Shown here: positions 24,530 through 34,151 of the stretch, piece after piece
Layout of the letters: each line of letters begins with the position of its first letter
Numbering within the stretch: the first letter of the stretch is position 1
Assembly (NCBI GenBank): GCA_007694035.1
Contig: RECM01000150.1
Coordinates: 1-38,951, forward strand
DNA: 38,951 nucleotides
Direction of reading: 5' to 3'
DNA from: Balneolaceae bacterium
GTDB lineage: Bacteria; Bacteroidota; Rhodothermia; Balneolales; Cyclonatronaceae
The notes under the pieces: model-generated
Seen by the model: only the letters and a program-made list of their open reading frames with translations
Databases searched by the model: none
What the model was told of the DNA's origin: nothing
Program-made: the position numbers and the translations under genes

Positions 24530-25510
24530 ATGGCTCTCATACTTCATATCACACTGATAATTCTAGCATGTGCTACTATTGGTTCAGCACAGTTACACCT
24601 TAATATTGAGTCAGCAGTGTATAGTGAACAGAACACATCTCCCGAGAACGCTTTGAAGAATTATATTGATGCCCGCACAAGATTGGATGTCGCGGAAATT
24701 GAATCATTATTGTACCCTCCGGGACGGAAAAATGAATTCACTAATCCAATGTGGATTGATAGTGTAGTAATTGTCAAAAAAATTGAAATTGATCATATAC
24801 TCGCTCAAAAATTAAAACAATCTCCACAGCCAATTATTGGAGATATTCACTTTTACGTTGCGCACTACCGGATGGGTGGCAGGAGATATATGAGTATTTA
24901 TTCACTCAGAAAGTATGAAAACCAGTGGTTGATATATTCGGATGTATTTGTGCGATTCTCCACTTTTATTGAAGAAGAAGAAAACAATGAGATGCCAATA
25001 CAGATTATTTTTACACCACTACAAGGTACCGGCTCGGTAACAGATGAAGATAAATATGTATTCACTGGTGATTATGGTAATAGAATTGAAATAGACGCCT
25101 CCAATTTATTCTACAGGCAAACAGATTATTATGGCAATGTCGACCTGTGGATATATGTTGCTGTCAATAATAATTTTAAACTTGATTATAATGCAGCATC
25201 TTTAAAAATTAACGGTCGTGCAATTAAGTCAATAGGCGAAATGACCTATTATAATGGTTCTATTATGCATTTACCATTCCGAAGAGATGGCGAAAAAATA
25301 TGGGGTTGTATCACCGAGCTTTATGAAGAACACGGTTCCTACACCCCGGAAATTACTGTTCAACTATCATTTCCAATAGATATTAAAACACTCATATCTA
25401 CCAAAATTTGGCAGTTCAGCATGCCAACATTCATGGATTGTGAATCAGATGATCTCTTCTTCCAAAGTCATGAATTTCAATTTGAATCGTACATAAATGA
25501 CTATAATTGA
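24530..25510 (+). CDS. AT-rich secreted hypothetical protein
   Basis: 326 residues; family not recognised. I chose the ATG at 24530 because it starts a clean signal peptide, MALILHITLIILACATIGSA, 47 bases after the kinase-like gene; an earlier in-frame ATG inside that gene gives a nonsense leader. The mature part opens with a helical NALKNYIDARTRLDVAEIES segment followed by a beta-rich body without cysteine pairs or repeats I can name. Its base composition differs strongly from its neighbours: 25081-25140 has 20 G+C of 60, while 27061-27120 in mutS2 has 43 of 60. That suggests recent acquisition. No terminator separates it from the cluster, so it could be read through. Function unknown. Confidence 0.7.
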   Translation: MALILHITLIILACATIGSAQLHLNIESAVYSEQNTSPENALKNYIDARTRLDVAEIESLLYPPGRKNEFTNPMWIDSVVIVKKIEIDHILAQKLKQSPQPIIGDIHFYVAHYRMGGRRYMSIYSLRKYENQWLIYSDVFVRFSTFIEEEENNEMPIQIIFTPLQGTGSVTDEDKYVFTGDYGNRIEIDASNLFYRQTDYYGNVDLWIYVAVNNNFKLDYNAASLKINGRAIKSIGEMTYYNGSIMHLPFRRDGEKIWGCITELYEEHGSYTPEITVQLSFPIDIKTLISTKIWQFSMPTFMDCESDDLFFQSHEFQFESYINDYN

Positions 25511-25787
25511 ACTTTGATATTGCAATTACCAATTTGGTTGCAAACATCTGTGATTGCTGCGGTTCGGTTCATGTTTCATACTAAATCTACGTTAGATCCC
25601 CGGCCGCAGAACATCAGATCGGATGGCACGGCGGTAGTCGAGAATACGTATATGCATAGTGTGGTTTATGTGTGATTTCTGTTGTCATGTATCAGGACCC
25701 GATTCGCAGATGATTCGTAAAAACTGATCATTACCGGGACCAGAGGTCACTGTGTGCCAGGCCGCCTTTTTCCCTATCTTTCCATCC

Positions 25788-28172
25788 ATGATCATCTACC
25801 CCGATACCACCTTCCACAAACTGGGCTTCTCGGCCATCCGCGAGGCCATTATGGAATTGGTGCGTACCGAACCCGGGCGGGAGGAGACCGCCGTGCTGCA
25901 GCCGGTGAGCAACCCGAAAATCGTGGCCCATGAGTTGCAGCTAACCGGCGAGATGATGGAACTTACCGGGCACGACAGCGCCCTGCCTTTCGAAGACCTG
26001 CACGACATTCGGCCATACCTGAAAAGAGCCCGTGCCGAGAACAGCCTGCTTGATCCCGATCCCATACTGAACATCCGCCAGCTTGCGGCTGCGGCCCGCA
26101 ACCTGAAGCAGTATTTCAACAGCCGGAGCGAAAGTTATTCGGCTCTAACCGCGCTTGCCACCGGGCTCATCCCCCTTAAACAGCTCGAAGAGGAGATCGG
26201 CCGTGTGCTCTCCGACAATGGCCAGGTGCGCGACAATGCCAGCAGTGAACTGCACAGCATCCGTAAAGAACTGGGCCGCCTGCGCAACAGCCTGCGCACC
26301 ACAATGGCCAATATCATCCGCAAAGCGTCGAAAGACAAACTGCTGGCTGAGACGGAACCGACCATCCGGAACGGACGCATGGTGCTTCCGGTAAAAGCCG
26401 AACACAAGCGCAAACTGAGCGGCTTCATACACGATGAGTCAGCCACCGGGCAGACCGTCTATCTGGAGCCGGTGGAGGTACTTCAGATCAACAATGATAT
26501 CCGCCAGACTGAAGCCGCCGAGTTGCGCGAAATCGAGCGCATTCTGAGGGACCTCACCACGAAAATCCGTGAGCACCGCGACTCACTCTACCACAACAGC
26601 ACCCTCATCGGGCGTATCGACGCGATAAGAGGGCGCGCACGGTTCTGCAATTCGCTTAAGGCGGAAATTCCGGAGATTACTACGGCTCAGCACATCCGCC
26701 TGGATAAAGCCCGCAACCCCATTCTGCTCATGAAAGCCCTGAAGGGTTCCATGCACGAGCCGGTAATACCCCTCAACCTGGAACTCACCGGGCAGGAGAA
26801 AGCCCTTATAATTACCGGGCCGAACGCCGGTGGCAAATCGGTGGCCATGAAAACGGCCGGCCTTTGCCAGATGATGATGCAGAGCGGGCTGGCCATACCG
26901 GCCGGCGACCAGACCCGGCTGCCCGTATTCGACAGCCTGTTCATCGATCTGGGCGATGACCAGTCGGTCGAAGATGACCTGAGTACGTTCTCGTCGCGCC
27001 TGCTGTGGATGCGCGAAACCCTGGCCAAACAGACCGCCAACGCGCTAATCCTGGTGGATGAGGCCGGTACGGGCACCGATCCGGAGGAGGGCGTGGCCCT
27101 CTACCAGGCCTTCCTGGAGCAGGTAATCGACCGTGGCGCCCGCGTTATCGTGACCACCCACCATGGTCAGCTGAAGGTGTTCGCCAACGACCATCCCGAT
27201 TGTGTGAACGGGGCCATGGAATTCGACCAGACCCAGCTCAGCCCCACCTACCGCTTCACCAAGGGCATTCCCGGCAGCAGCTTCGCCTTCGAGATCGGCG
27301 GGCGCATGGGCGTGCCGGCCGGCGTGCTGGAGCGTGCCCGGAAACTCGTTGGTACCTCGCGGAGCCGCCTGGAATCGCTCATCGTGGAACTGCAGAAAAA
27401 AACGCAGGAAATGGAAGCCGCCGAACTGGATGCTGTTAAGCTGAAAGCCGCCCTGAATCGCGAAATCCGTGAGTATGAGGAGCAGAACCGCGTACTCAGG
27501 TCCCGCAAGGACGACTATCGTAAAAAAGCCCTCGATGAGGCCCGCAACATTGTGCTGGGGGCGAACAAACGGATTGAGGAACTCGTTGAGATGATCCGCT
27601 CGGAGAACGCCTCGAAGGGGTCGATAAAAACAGCCCGCGACCAGGTGAAAAAGCAGACCGGCGAGGTCGAACAGGCCCTTGAGGAGCTTAAGGAGAAACC
27701 TGTACGAACCTACAAGGATCCGCCGGTTGTGGGCGATACGGTGCGCATCTCCGATTCCAACTCCACCGGTGAACTGATCAGCCGCGACGGGCGCAGGGCC
27801 ACGGTACTGGTAAACGGCCTGACCGTACATACAGATTACGGCAAGCTGCTCAAGGCTGAGCCCCCCAAAAAGAAAAAAGAACTGAAGGCCGGCTACAGCC
27901 TGATTACTTCATCCGACCCGGCCTCCTCCTCATTCTCCGCCTCCCTCGACCTGCGCGGCAAGCGCGGCGATGAAGCCATCAAAGAACTAACCTGGTATAT
28001 GGATGAAGCCGTAAAACGCAATCTTCACAACCTGGAGATCATCCACGGCAAAGGCGACGGAATCCTGAAAAAACTGGTCAGCGAGTATCTTGCCTCCCGG
28101 AAAGAAGTAAAAAGCTTCGAACTGGCGCCGTGGGAAAGAGGCGGGCCGGGGTGTACGGTCGTCGAAATTTGA
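25788..28172 (+). CDS. mutS2: Endonuclease MutS2
   Basis: 794 residues. MutS2 acts on branched DNA to limit recombination and in some species on collided ribosomes. Domains: MutS core and clamp helices (about 1-320), ATPase with Walker A GPNAGGKS (344-351) and Walker B LILVDEAGTGTDPEEG (D424, E425), a long coiled coil (about 500-640) and a C-terminal Smr nuclease domain with LDLRGKRGDEA (720-730) and HGKGDG (from His753). The protein ends FELAPWERGGPGCTVVEI, typical of the family. I chose the ATG at 25788 (MIIYPDTTFHKLGF); the GTG at 25752 would add 12 residues without family likeness. All key residues are present. It is a housekeeping gene with its own spacer on both sides. Confidence 0.96.
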   Translation: MIIYPDTTFHKLGFSAIREAIMELVRTEPGREETAVLQPVSNPKIVAHELQLTGEMMELTGHDSALPFEDLHDIRPYLKRARAENSLLDPDPILNIRQLAAAARNLKQYFNSRSESYSALTALATGLIPLKQLEEEIGRVLSDNGQVRDNASSELHSIRKELGRLRNSLRTTMANIIRKASKDKLLAETEPTIRNGRMVLPVKAEHKRKLSGFIHDESATGQTVYLEPVEVLQINNDIRQTEAAELREIERILRDLTTKIREHRDSLYHNSTLIGRIDAIRGRARFCNSLKAEIPEITTAQHIRLDKARNPILLMKALKGSMHEPVIPLNLELTGQEKALIITGPNAGGKSVAMKTAGLCQMMMQSGLAIPAGDQTRLPVFDSLFIDLGDDQSVEDDLSTFSSRLLWMRETLAKQTANALILVDEAGTGTDPEEGVALYQAFLEQVIDRGARVIVTTHHGQLKVFANDHPDCVNGAMEFDQTQLSPTYRFTKGIPGSSFAFEIGGRMGVPAGVLERARKLVGTSRSRLESLIVELQKKTQEMEAAELDAVKLKAALNREIREYEEQNRVLRSRKDDYRKKALDEARNIVLGANKRIEELVEMIRSENASKGSIKTARDQVKKQTGEVEQALEELKEKPVRTYKDPPVVGDTVRISDSNSTGELISRDGRRATVLVNGLTVHTDYGKLLKAEPPKKKKELKAGYSLITSSDPASSSFSASLDLRGKRGDEAIKELTWYMDEAVKRNLHNLEIIHGKGDGILKKLVSEYLASRKEVKSFELAPWERGGPGCTVVEI

Positions 28173-28187
28173 ATCGGACAATCTCAA

Positions 28188-28334
28188 AAGCTCCGGAATT
28201 CGGGGCTTAAAAAACCTGTCCTTGTGTTTTTCCCGGACAACGATCGTACAGGCTGCTATTCGTGTGACACATCAGTTTCTCAGGAACAGGTCTGGGTTTT
28301 CCGGTTACCCGTACTTAATAAGAGACCGGGTAAC
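28188..28334. terminator. Two hairpins in the convergent mutS2/T9SS spacer
   Basis: First hairpin: an 8-base stem (28188-28195 with 28201-28208, one wobble on the plus strand) 15 bases after the mutS2 stop. Second: CGGTTACCC (28302-28310) with GGGTAACCG (28326-28334), perfect 9-base stem. Neither has a good T-tract, so they are candidate rather than proven terminators for the convergent genes. Confidence 0.5.
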
Positions 28335-28368
28335 CGTATGATAAACGAGACCTGCCGGAAATTTTTCA

Positions 28369-30750
28369 TTATTTCACCAGCGTCATCTTACGGGTTATCC
28401 TCTGTCCCCCCGCCTCCAACCGGTAAATATAGACCCCGCTTGAAAGCGCCGTCGCATTAAAACTGATCAAATGGCTGCCTGCCGCATATTGCCCGTCAGC
28501 AATCGTCGCAACTAGCTGGCCCAACATATCATACACCTCAAGGGTTACGGCTGCCGGCTCAGGAATCTCAAAACGGATGCTAGTTGCCGGATTGAACGGA
28601 TTCGGATAGTTCTGATCCAGACTGATCCGGCCGGCACGTTCACGAGCCCCGTCAATGCTGGTTGGCGGCGTGGCCTCTATCGTTATATCGGCGATGCGAA
28701 GCTGGTCTCTGGCCCCGCTTTCTTCACTCAGACGCACACCCGTAAAATAGTACTTCCACTGAAGCTGCACATAGGGAAGGTCCAGCAGTTCCTGCGGCAG
28801 CTCAACCGGCTCAAAATCGATGGAGTGCCCGCCGGTCTCATTTCTGATGTATTCCACGGGGCTTCCATCCGACATCAGGTCGGAGAATTCACCGTGAATA
28901 CCGGCCCTGTACTGCAGTCGGATGTGATATACCCTGCTGTTCGGAAGCACGGTTCCACCTGTCCACTGCACGGTAACACGCTCCGCGTTACGGGTGTCGA
29001 TGGCCGCTATGGCAGAGCCCAGGTCGCGCTCTCGGCCGGTATTGATGAAAGAAACACCGCCTTCGCCAAGCCCGTTTATTCGCGTTCTGCGGGTGAGCAT
29101 GTAGGGGAATCCAAGTGATGGAAGGTCATCTGCCTGATAATCGTTCTCGGGTACATCATAGGCAAACAACAGTGGATCGTTCAGCCCGGGATCATCCATA
29201 TCGGATTGCATGAAGATCATATGCCCGGGGAACGAACCGGCCGGCTCTTCCGGATCCCACTCGCTGAAGTAAAAATTCTGCATTACAATACTCTGTTCAG
29301 CTCCGTTTTCAGCCACCAGAATATGAGCTTCGGGGTAGACCAATACCCTGAATGTTGTCGATACCTGCGGGTTTACCCCGTCGTCGGCATTGATGGTTAT
29401 CTCACTTTCACCCTGGTATAATGCACGGATGCCGAGAACATTCCCCTCACGGGTGATGCCGGCAACACTCTCCCGGCTGTTCTCTACTGTGAATGTGAGC
29501 TCGTCACCATCAGGATCAGTGAATACATCTGTCATATCAACCATCACCTCATCGTCGGGGGCAATCATAGTGAACATATCAATCGGATTCGTCACAACCG
29601 GTGGCGAATTCGTTTCTTCGAGAGCCATCCCCTCGAGCGTCACATTATCAAACCGGTTATTCCCGGCTATGCCGCCGGCTCCCTGTTCAAATGTGATAAG
29701 AATGGCGAAGTCTGCATTGTCGCCGGCCTCTTCAATTCCCGAGAAATTAAACTCATGCAGTACCGGCATATCATCAAATACGGTTATGGTTCTGAAATGG
29801 GTAAAATTCTCTCCATCGGTCGTATAAAATACCTCCTGCTCTCCGGCCCCCTGGCCCGAACGCCGGGTTTCATACATGAAGCGGATGTACTCAAACCCGG
29901 TGGTTGACAGTGTGAACATGAGGGATGCACCCAGCGGGTTGTTAACCCTGAGATGTGAACCGGCCTCTTCACCAAACCGGGCGTTTGCTCCTATAAAATC
30001 CTGCCCTGATCCTGCAAGTACTTCCGTTTCCGGTCCAAGTTCTATCCCCAGGTCTGCAACGCCCAGGGTAAAAGAAGCAGCCGTGAGTGCGGCCGTATCA
30101 TTGAAATTCCAATAGTGTATGAGTACAGGTTTGGGAATTACATCAAAACTTTCAACGGTAAAGTTATCGAAGCGGTTATTCCCACCTTCACCTCCATCTC
30201 CAGCCTCGAATTCAATCTTCACCGCAAAAAACGGATTGTTGTTAACCTGGGGGATGTCTGTAAAATCAAGTGTCTGTACCGCTGGTGGGGCATTGTACGT
30301 GGTGATGGAGGCAAATGACGTGAATGTGGTGCCGTCGGTAGTGTAACTTACCAGCTGTACACCTGCCCCCTGGCCTGAACGGCGGGTTTCGTATTTGATG
30401 ATAATGTTCTCTTTTCCGGTTGTAGGCAGAAAAAAGATCAGGGATGAACCCAGGGGGTTATTCAAACGCAAATGCGCCCCGGCTTCATCGTCCATCCGGG
30501 CATTGGCACCGGTAAAATCCTGACCCGTATCGGATTCGATCTCTGATGCTCCGGCAAGATTTGCAGTCAGGCCGGCACTGCCTGTTGTAAAGGTTACTGC
30601 GGCCGGATTATCCTGGTCATTGAAATTCCAGTAGTGCATCAGTTCCGCCGGCTGCGCCAATGAAGCAGTTACTGAGAGCAGCAGAATAATAAACGGGAAT
30701 GTCGATTTTAATAATCTCATATCTGATAGTTTTTTTTCACGTTTTGTCAT
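28369..30750 (-). CDS. Secreted multidomain protein with T9SS sorting domain
   Basis: 793 residues. A signal peptide (after a basic leader, LLKSTFPFIILLLSVTASLA) is followed by two clearly homologous modules of about 170 residues (from 37 and about 210), each opening HYWNFND and sharing GANAR, NNPLG, YETRRSGQGAG, YTTDG and NNRFDN. Next is a cadherin-like/Ig-like domain (SPPVVTNPIDMF, FTDPDGDELTFTVEN), a beta-rich module, and a C-terminal type A sorting domain (LDQNYPNPFNP, GVYIYRLEAG, ITRKMTLVK). The protein is therefore exported by the type IX system, then attached or released at the cell surface. No catalytic site seen; a binding or adhesion role is plausible. ATG at 30748-30750 used; the ATG at 30718-30720 is an alternative start. 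It lies downstream of the STN-TonB receptor on the same strand. Confidence 0.9.
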   Translation of the reverse strand: MTKREKKLSDMRLLKSTFPFIILLLSVTASLAQPAELMHYWNFNDQDNPAAVTFTTGSAGLTANLAGASEIESDTGQDFTGANARMDDEAGAHLRLNNPLGSSLIFFLPTTGKENIIIKYETRRSGQGAGVQLVSYTTDGTTFTSFASITTYNAPPAVQTLDFTDIPQVNNNPFFAVKIEFEAGDGGEGGNNRFDNFTVESFDVIPKPVLIHYWNFNDTAALTAASFTLGVADLGIELGPETEVLAGSGQDFIGANARFGEEAGSHLRVNNPLGASLMFTLSTTGFEYIRFMYETRRSGQGAGEQEVFYTTDGENFTHFRTITVFDDMPVLHEFNFSGIEEAGDNADFAILITFEQGAGGIAGNNRFDNVTLEGMALEETNSPPVVTNPIDMFTMIAPDDEVMVDMTDVFTDPDGDELTFTVENSRESVAGITREGNVLGIRALYQGESEITINADDGVNPQVSTTFRVLVYPEAHILVAENGAEQSIVMQNFYFSEWDPEEPAGSFPGHMIFMQSDMDDPGLNDPLLFAYDVPENDYQADDLPSLGFPYMLTRRTRINGLGEGGVSFINTGRERDLGSAIAAIDTRNAERVTVQWTGGTVLPNSRVYHIRLQYRAGIHGEFSDLMSDGSPVEYIRNETGGHSIDFEPVELPQELLDLPYVQLQWKYYFTGVRLSEESGARDQLRIADITIEATPPTSIDGARERAGRISLDQNYPNPFNPATSIRFEIPEPAAVTLEVYDMLGQLVATIADGQYAAGSHLISFNATALSSGVYIYRLEAGGQRITRKMTLVK

Positions 30751-30840
30751 AGCACTGACATTTGTGGCTGTAAGTAATGATATCCGATTAATCTAAGGAA
30801 ACCCTGGCCATTTTACGACCCCGGAATTCGTTTGATTCTG

Positions 30841-30912
30841 GTGTTTTTTGTGTTTTCGGTGTTTTCGGCAATTCCGGTGTTTTCAATGTTTTCGATGTTT
30901 TCGATGTTTTCG
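30841..30912 (-). repeat. Eight 9-base tandem repeats upstream of the T9SS protein gene
   Basis: Eight contiguous 9-base units in strict register, plus-strand consensus RTGTTTTCG, six of them differing from it by at most one base; one unit (30868-30876) is divergent. Read on the minus strand, which is sense for the downstream T9SS gene, they are A-rich (CGAAAACAY). They lie in the 287-base spacer between the TonB receptor and the T9SS gene. Confidence 0.9.
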
Positions 30913-31037
30913 GCGCCAATGTTATCACTATGTACCGAAACAACGGCTTACTGCCCGTTGCTTCCGGTCTCCTGAAATCCGGTTTCGGTTTTCGGATCTC
31001 AGAAGTCAATAACAGCACATTACAAACGGCAAACAGT

Positions 31038-33680
31038 CTAAAAACCTACCTTCAGTGAAAACTGAGGATAAAACCCGGGCATTCTACGTTTCCGGAAATA
31101 GTATTCAGGCTCGGGTGAGCTCAGGTCGGTTATCACTACGGTATCCATATGATTCCTTCTGTTCAGGATATTCATCAGCTGCACCTTTATCGTGAAGTTG
31201 ATGTCTGCAATCCGTTGTCCGAAGATAATTCCCGCATCCAGCCGGTGCCATGCGTCCAGGCTGTGTTCAGCGGGATCAGGGTATTGCTGGTTTGTGAATC
31301 CGGGCCCTGATACCTGCCTGTACCGATAATACCTCTCATGCAGTGCCCGTTTCATGTTGCCGAACCGGGATACCCAGAGCATCTCCAGTTTCAGGTCACT
31401 GCCAACCGCCCACTGTGCCGTGGTTTTAACCTGATGTGGCACATTTCCTGCAGCCTGAACCCGTTCTCCGCCAAAACGGTCTGCGCTTATCTCAGTATGA
31501 TTACCGTAACTGTAGGAGAAGCCTGCTTCCAGGCCAGCCGCACGGCTGAATCCATATAATACACCACCAACCCTGAACTCCCGTGAATCGGTCAGGTATA
31601 CCTGGTCAGGCAGATCTGTCATTCCTGTTGCATCAACGAAAAAATCAGGTCGTTGCAGCTGCTTTTGATTTCCAATTCTGGCAAAGATTCTGATAATTGC
31701 CGTTTCATTAAAATGATATATCGCGTCAAAATAGCTATAGTTAATCAGAACCGGCTTTTCACCATCCCGCGATGCCAGAGTTATATCGTAAAACGGTACC
31801 GGTGCAGAGCCTGCCGCTAACGGCAAGCCTGATCTGTGCCGGTACTGTGAGTGTTGATGCCATCCGGCCTGCAGATGAACCCCGCGGAGGGGGAAACCGG
31901 CAGGCATATACTCCACTTCTATACCGGGATCCAGAACCGGAGATGTTGCCAGGTTACTCTGCAGAATGCCGAGCTCCGGACTGACCGACAGCCCCGAATC
32001 AAATTTCAGGGTAATCCCGGCAGTTACACGATGGTCAGCCACCCGGTTTTGACTGCCCGTTTCCGCATTGAATAGTTCTGATTTGAATTCTGCCTCATAG
32101 AAACCATAATCGAACAGATAACTGGCCCGCAACCCGGTCATTTGAGTCAGTGCCCGGGTATATCCCGCCTCCAGGCTGATTTCCTTCCGTGTGTGGCTGC
32201 CAGAATACCGCTGAACAGTTCTATTGGCATATTCCTGATGGTTAAACCTTGAATAACTGGTGTGAAACTTCTGATAGATAATGCCCTGGTTTCCGGTATC
32301 GTAGCGGATATACTGGGATATATCATTATACCGGCTTTCAAAAGAATCCGACACAGGATAGAGGAGAAATGTGCCAGCCGTCCGATTTACATCCAGGTCA
32401 CTGTTGCCCGCGTTCAGGCGTAATCCTGCGGTGAGGCGGTCGCTTCCGGTGTATTCCAGGTTTAATCCGGCTTCAAACAGACCGGCTTCCATGTGCAGCG
32501 GGGGTTCTTCCGCATGCGTCGTGTTTTGCCTTGTTACCGTATCAGAATAGAGCCATCTGGTCAGGTCATCAATCATTCTGCTGTTGTCTGCTGTTACCGG
32601 ATTGATCATCCGAAAGGATGCATCGGCCGTGACTGCGCCATTCCACAGGGGCACATGAGCCGGCGAGATCCCGCCGCCCAGAAAAGTATCAGACAGTTCG
32701 ATTTCTGCGGCCAGATCCGGGCGGTTGTCTGTTGTAAAAGCAGGTGCCCATATGTTACCGGGGCCGATGCTGCCCTTGCCGGTAGTATAGCCCGGCATAG
32801 GGCCGGTAAACAGAAAAAGGCCCTGTGCTGAGCCTGTACGTGCCGGTGACCAAAAACTGAGACCATGATATCCTGATACGGGTTGCATGGTTACGATACC
32901 CGGTAGTGTTGTCAGCCATGCGTGATGCCTTGTGCCGCTCCATTCCGGAAAGACAATCGAATCCTGGTCGTAGAGTCCGGCAATCACCGAATTATACACC
33001 GGTACATGCGCACTGTCTGACGTATCCGGAATTAAAACAGGTACCGGCTTTGGCTGAAGCAGGATGTACACATCAGTGGTTTCACCCGGCAACGCCTCAG
33101 CCCTGAAGAATGCCATGGAATAACCCTCTTTTCCGGCAACTACAAGGTGAGGACCGGCCGGAACATCAGGATACCGGAAGAACCCGGTTGAATCGGTAAA
33201 CACCGCCGGCATTCTGCCGGCACTTATTATTCTGACATTTGCCACTGGTTCACCCTTCTCCTCATCGAAAACACTGCCCTGCATAACTGCAGGAGGAGGA
33301 GGTGGTGGTGGTGGTGGCCGCTCACCTGGCGGCCGGTTGATGACGTAGGTTCCGGTATCCAGCCGGTGATACCGCAAACCGGCCTGCCGAACTACTGCCG
33401 CAAGAATCTGTTCTGCCGTGCCATCCGTCATATCGAGAGTGATGCGCTTACCCTCGGTCAGGGCCGGATTGTATACAAGGTCGATATCGGTCATTTCTAC
33501 CAGGTCGATAAGTACGGCATCCAGACTGACACTCGAATAGCTCACAGAATAGAGCGTATCCTGACCTGCTGCCAGTAAACTTCCTTGTGCATACCCCGTG
33601 AATAGCAAGGCAATTAAAGCCACTGCCATCAAATCCACACCTTTTTTACAGGTAATACGTAAAACCACCCGGAAGTTCAT
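31038..33680 (-). CDS. TonB-dependent receptor with STN signalling domain
   Basis: 880 residues. After a signal peptide (hydrophobic VALIALLFTGYAQG region) comes an STN/secretin-like domain (about 43-115; VSLDAVLIDLVEMTDIDLVYNP), the part by which such receptors signal to FecR. A run of nine prolines links it to a CarboxypepD_reg-like domain (GSVFDEEKGEPVANVRII). The plug is poorly conserved, and the barrel is long, closing with PGFYPQFSLKVGF, a typical aromatic end. It lies downstream of fecR- and sigma-type genes on the same strand, so cell-surface signalling control is likely (family knowledge plus position). Ligand unknown; there is no SusD gene. A FecR-independent assembly role for the plug-degenerate protein cannot be excluded. 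Confidence 0.88.
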   Translation of the reverse strand: MNFRVVLRITCKKGVDLMAVALIALLFTGYAQGSLLAAGQDTLYSVSYSSVSLDAVLIDLVEMTDIDLVYNPALTEGKRITLDMTDGTAEQILAAVVRQAGLRYHRLDTGTYVINRPPGERPPPPPPPPPAVMQGSVFDEEKGEPVANVRIISAGRMPAVFTDSTGFFRYPDVPAGPHLVVAGKEGYSMAFFRAEALPGETTDVYILLQPKPVPVLIPDTSDSAHVPVYNSVIAGLYDQDSIVFPEWSGTRHHAWLTTLPGIVTMQPVSGYHGLSFWSPARTGSAQGLFLFTGPMPGYTTGKGSIGPGNIWAPAFTTDNRPDLAAEIELSDTFLGGGISPAHVPLWNGAVTADASFRMINPVTADNSRMIDDLTRWLYSDTVTRQNTTHAEEPPLHMEAGLFEAGLNLEYTGSDRLTAGLRLNAGNSDLDVNRTAGTFLLYPVSDSFESRYNDISQYIRYDTGNQGIIYQKFHTSYSRFNHQEYANRTVQRYSGSHTRKEISLEAGYTRALTQMTGLRASYLFDYGFYEAEFKSELFNAETGSQNRVADHRVTAGITLKFDSGLSVSPELGILQSNLATSPVLDPGIEVEYMPAGFPLRGVHLQAGWHQHSQYRHRSGLPLAAGSAPVPFYDITLASRDGEKPVLINYSYFDAIYHFNETAIIRIFARIGNQKQLQRPDFFVDATGMTDLPDQVYLTDSREFRVGGVLYGFSRAAGLEAGFSYSYGNHTEISADRFGGERVQAAGNVPHQVKTTAQWAVGSDLKLEMLWVSRFGNMKRALHERYYRYRQVSGPGFTNQQYPDPAEHSLDAWHRLDAGIIFGQRIADINFTIKVQLMNILNRRNHMDTVVITDLSSPEPEYYFRKRRMPGFYPQFSLKVGF
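33292..33317 (-). repeat. GGA/GGT triplet run encoding the polyproline linker
   Basis: Uninterrupted GGW triplets on the plus strand, read on the minus strand as nine proline codons between the STN and CarboxypepD_reg domains of the TonB receptor. Length variation would change linker length in frame. Confidence 0.9.
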
Positions 33681-34151
33681 TGTTAAGTGATTTGATCAAA
33701 AGGCCTAAACTAACCGGATATAATGTACCCATATTTTTCCTTTGAACCCCCATTGTGAAGTCGCTGCATGATCCATACAGCGTATTTATTTGAACATTGC
33801 AAATCCCCTGTACCCCGACAAATATCTGCACTGAATCCAGCACAGTTCAAAAAAAATACCTCAGCACGATTCTGAAAGGATTACGATGCCTCCCGGGTTT
33901 ACACCTATATACCGATATCTGTGACTATACCCGTGCCTGTGCTTTTATTTGCCCATCTTTTCCCATAACCTTTCCTAATCCTTTGCCTGACCTTTGCCTA
34001 CCCCACTACCACTGTCATTGCCTTTACCTATACCTTTACATTTACCTGATCCGATACACGCAGTTAAATACTGGTACAATATCTAATACCAGTTTGGCTT
34101 GATTCAAAACGCCAGGGTATTAACGGGCACTATCCGGGGGCTGACAGGATC
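33681..34151. other. Spacer between fecR-type and receptor genes, with pyrimidine-rich repeats
   Basis: About 470 bases with no credible gene. From about 33950 to 34050 the plus strand is a degenerate CCTTTRCC-type repeat (CCTTTGCCTGA at 33980-33990 recurs at 33991 onward; CCTTTACCTA at 34021-34030 and a similar copy follow). On the minus strand, sense for the receptor, this reads GGYAAAGG. The receptor promoter should lie here but was not placed. Confidence 0.6.

Noticed and set aside
25511-25787. Possible gene or RNA in the spacer before mutS2
   Set aside because: No frame of useful length, no tRNA-like arms and only a short self-complementary TTGCAA pair near 25530; nothing supportable.
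27045-27830. Long antisense frame (261 codons) within mutS2
   Set aside because: Shadow of GC-rich codons of a well-supported gene.
30841-30912. Possible CRISPR array
   Set aside because: Units are 9 bases, contiguous and without spacers; no cas gene in the window.
30788-31018. 76-codon minus-strand frame with Lys-Thr-rich repeats
   Set aside because: It stays open only because the 9-base repeat is a multiple of three; no start signal or recognisable protein.
31038-33680. SusC/SusD glycan-uptake locus
   Set aside because: No SusD-like gene or glycoside hydrolase lies next to either TonB receptor.
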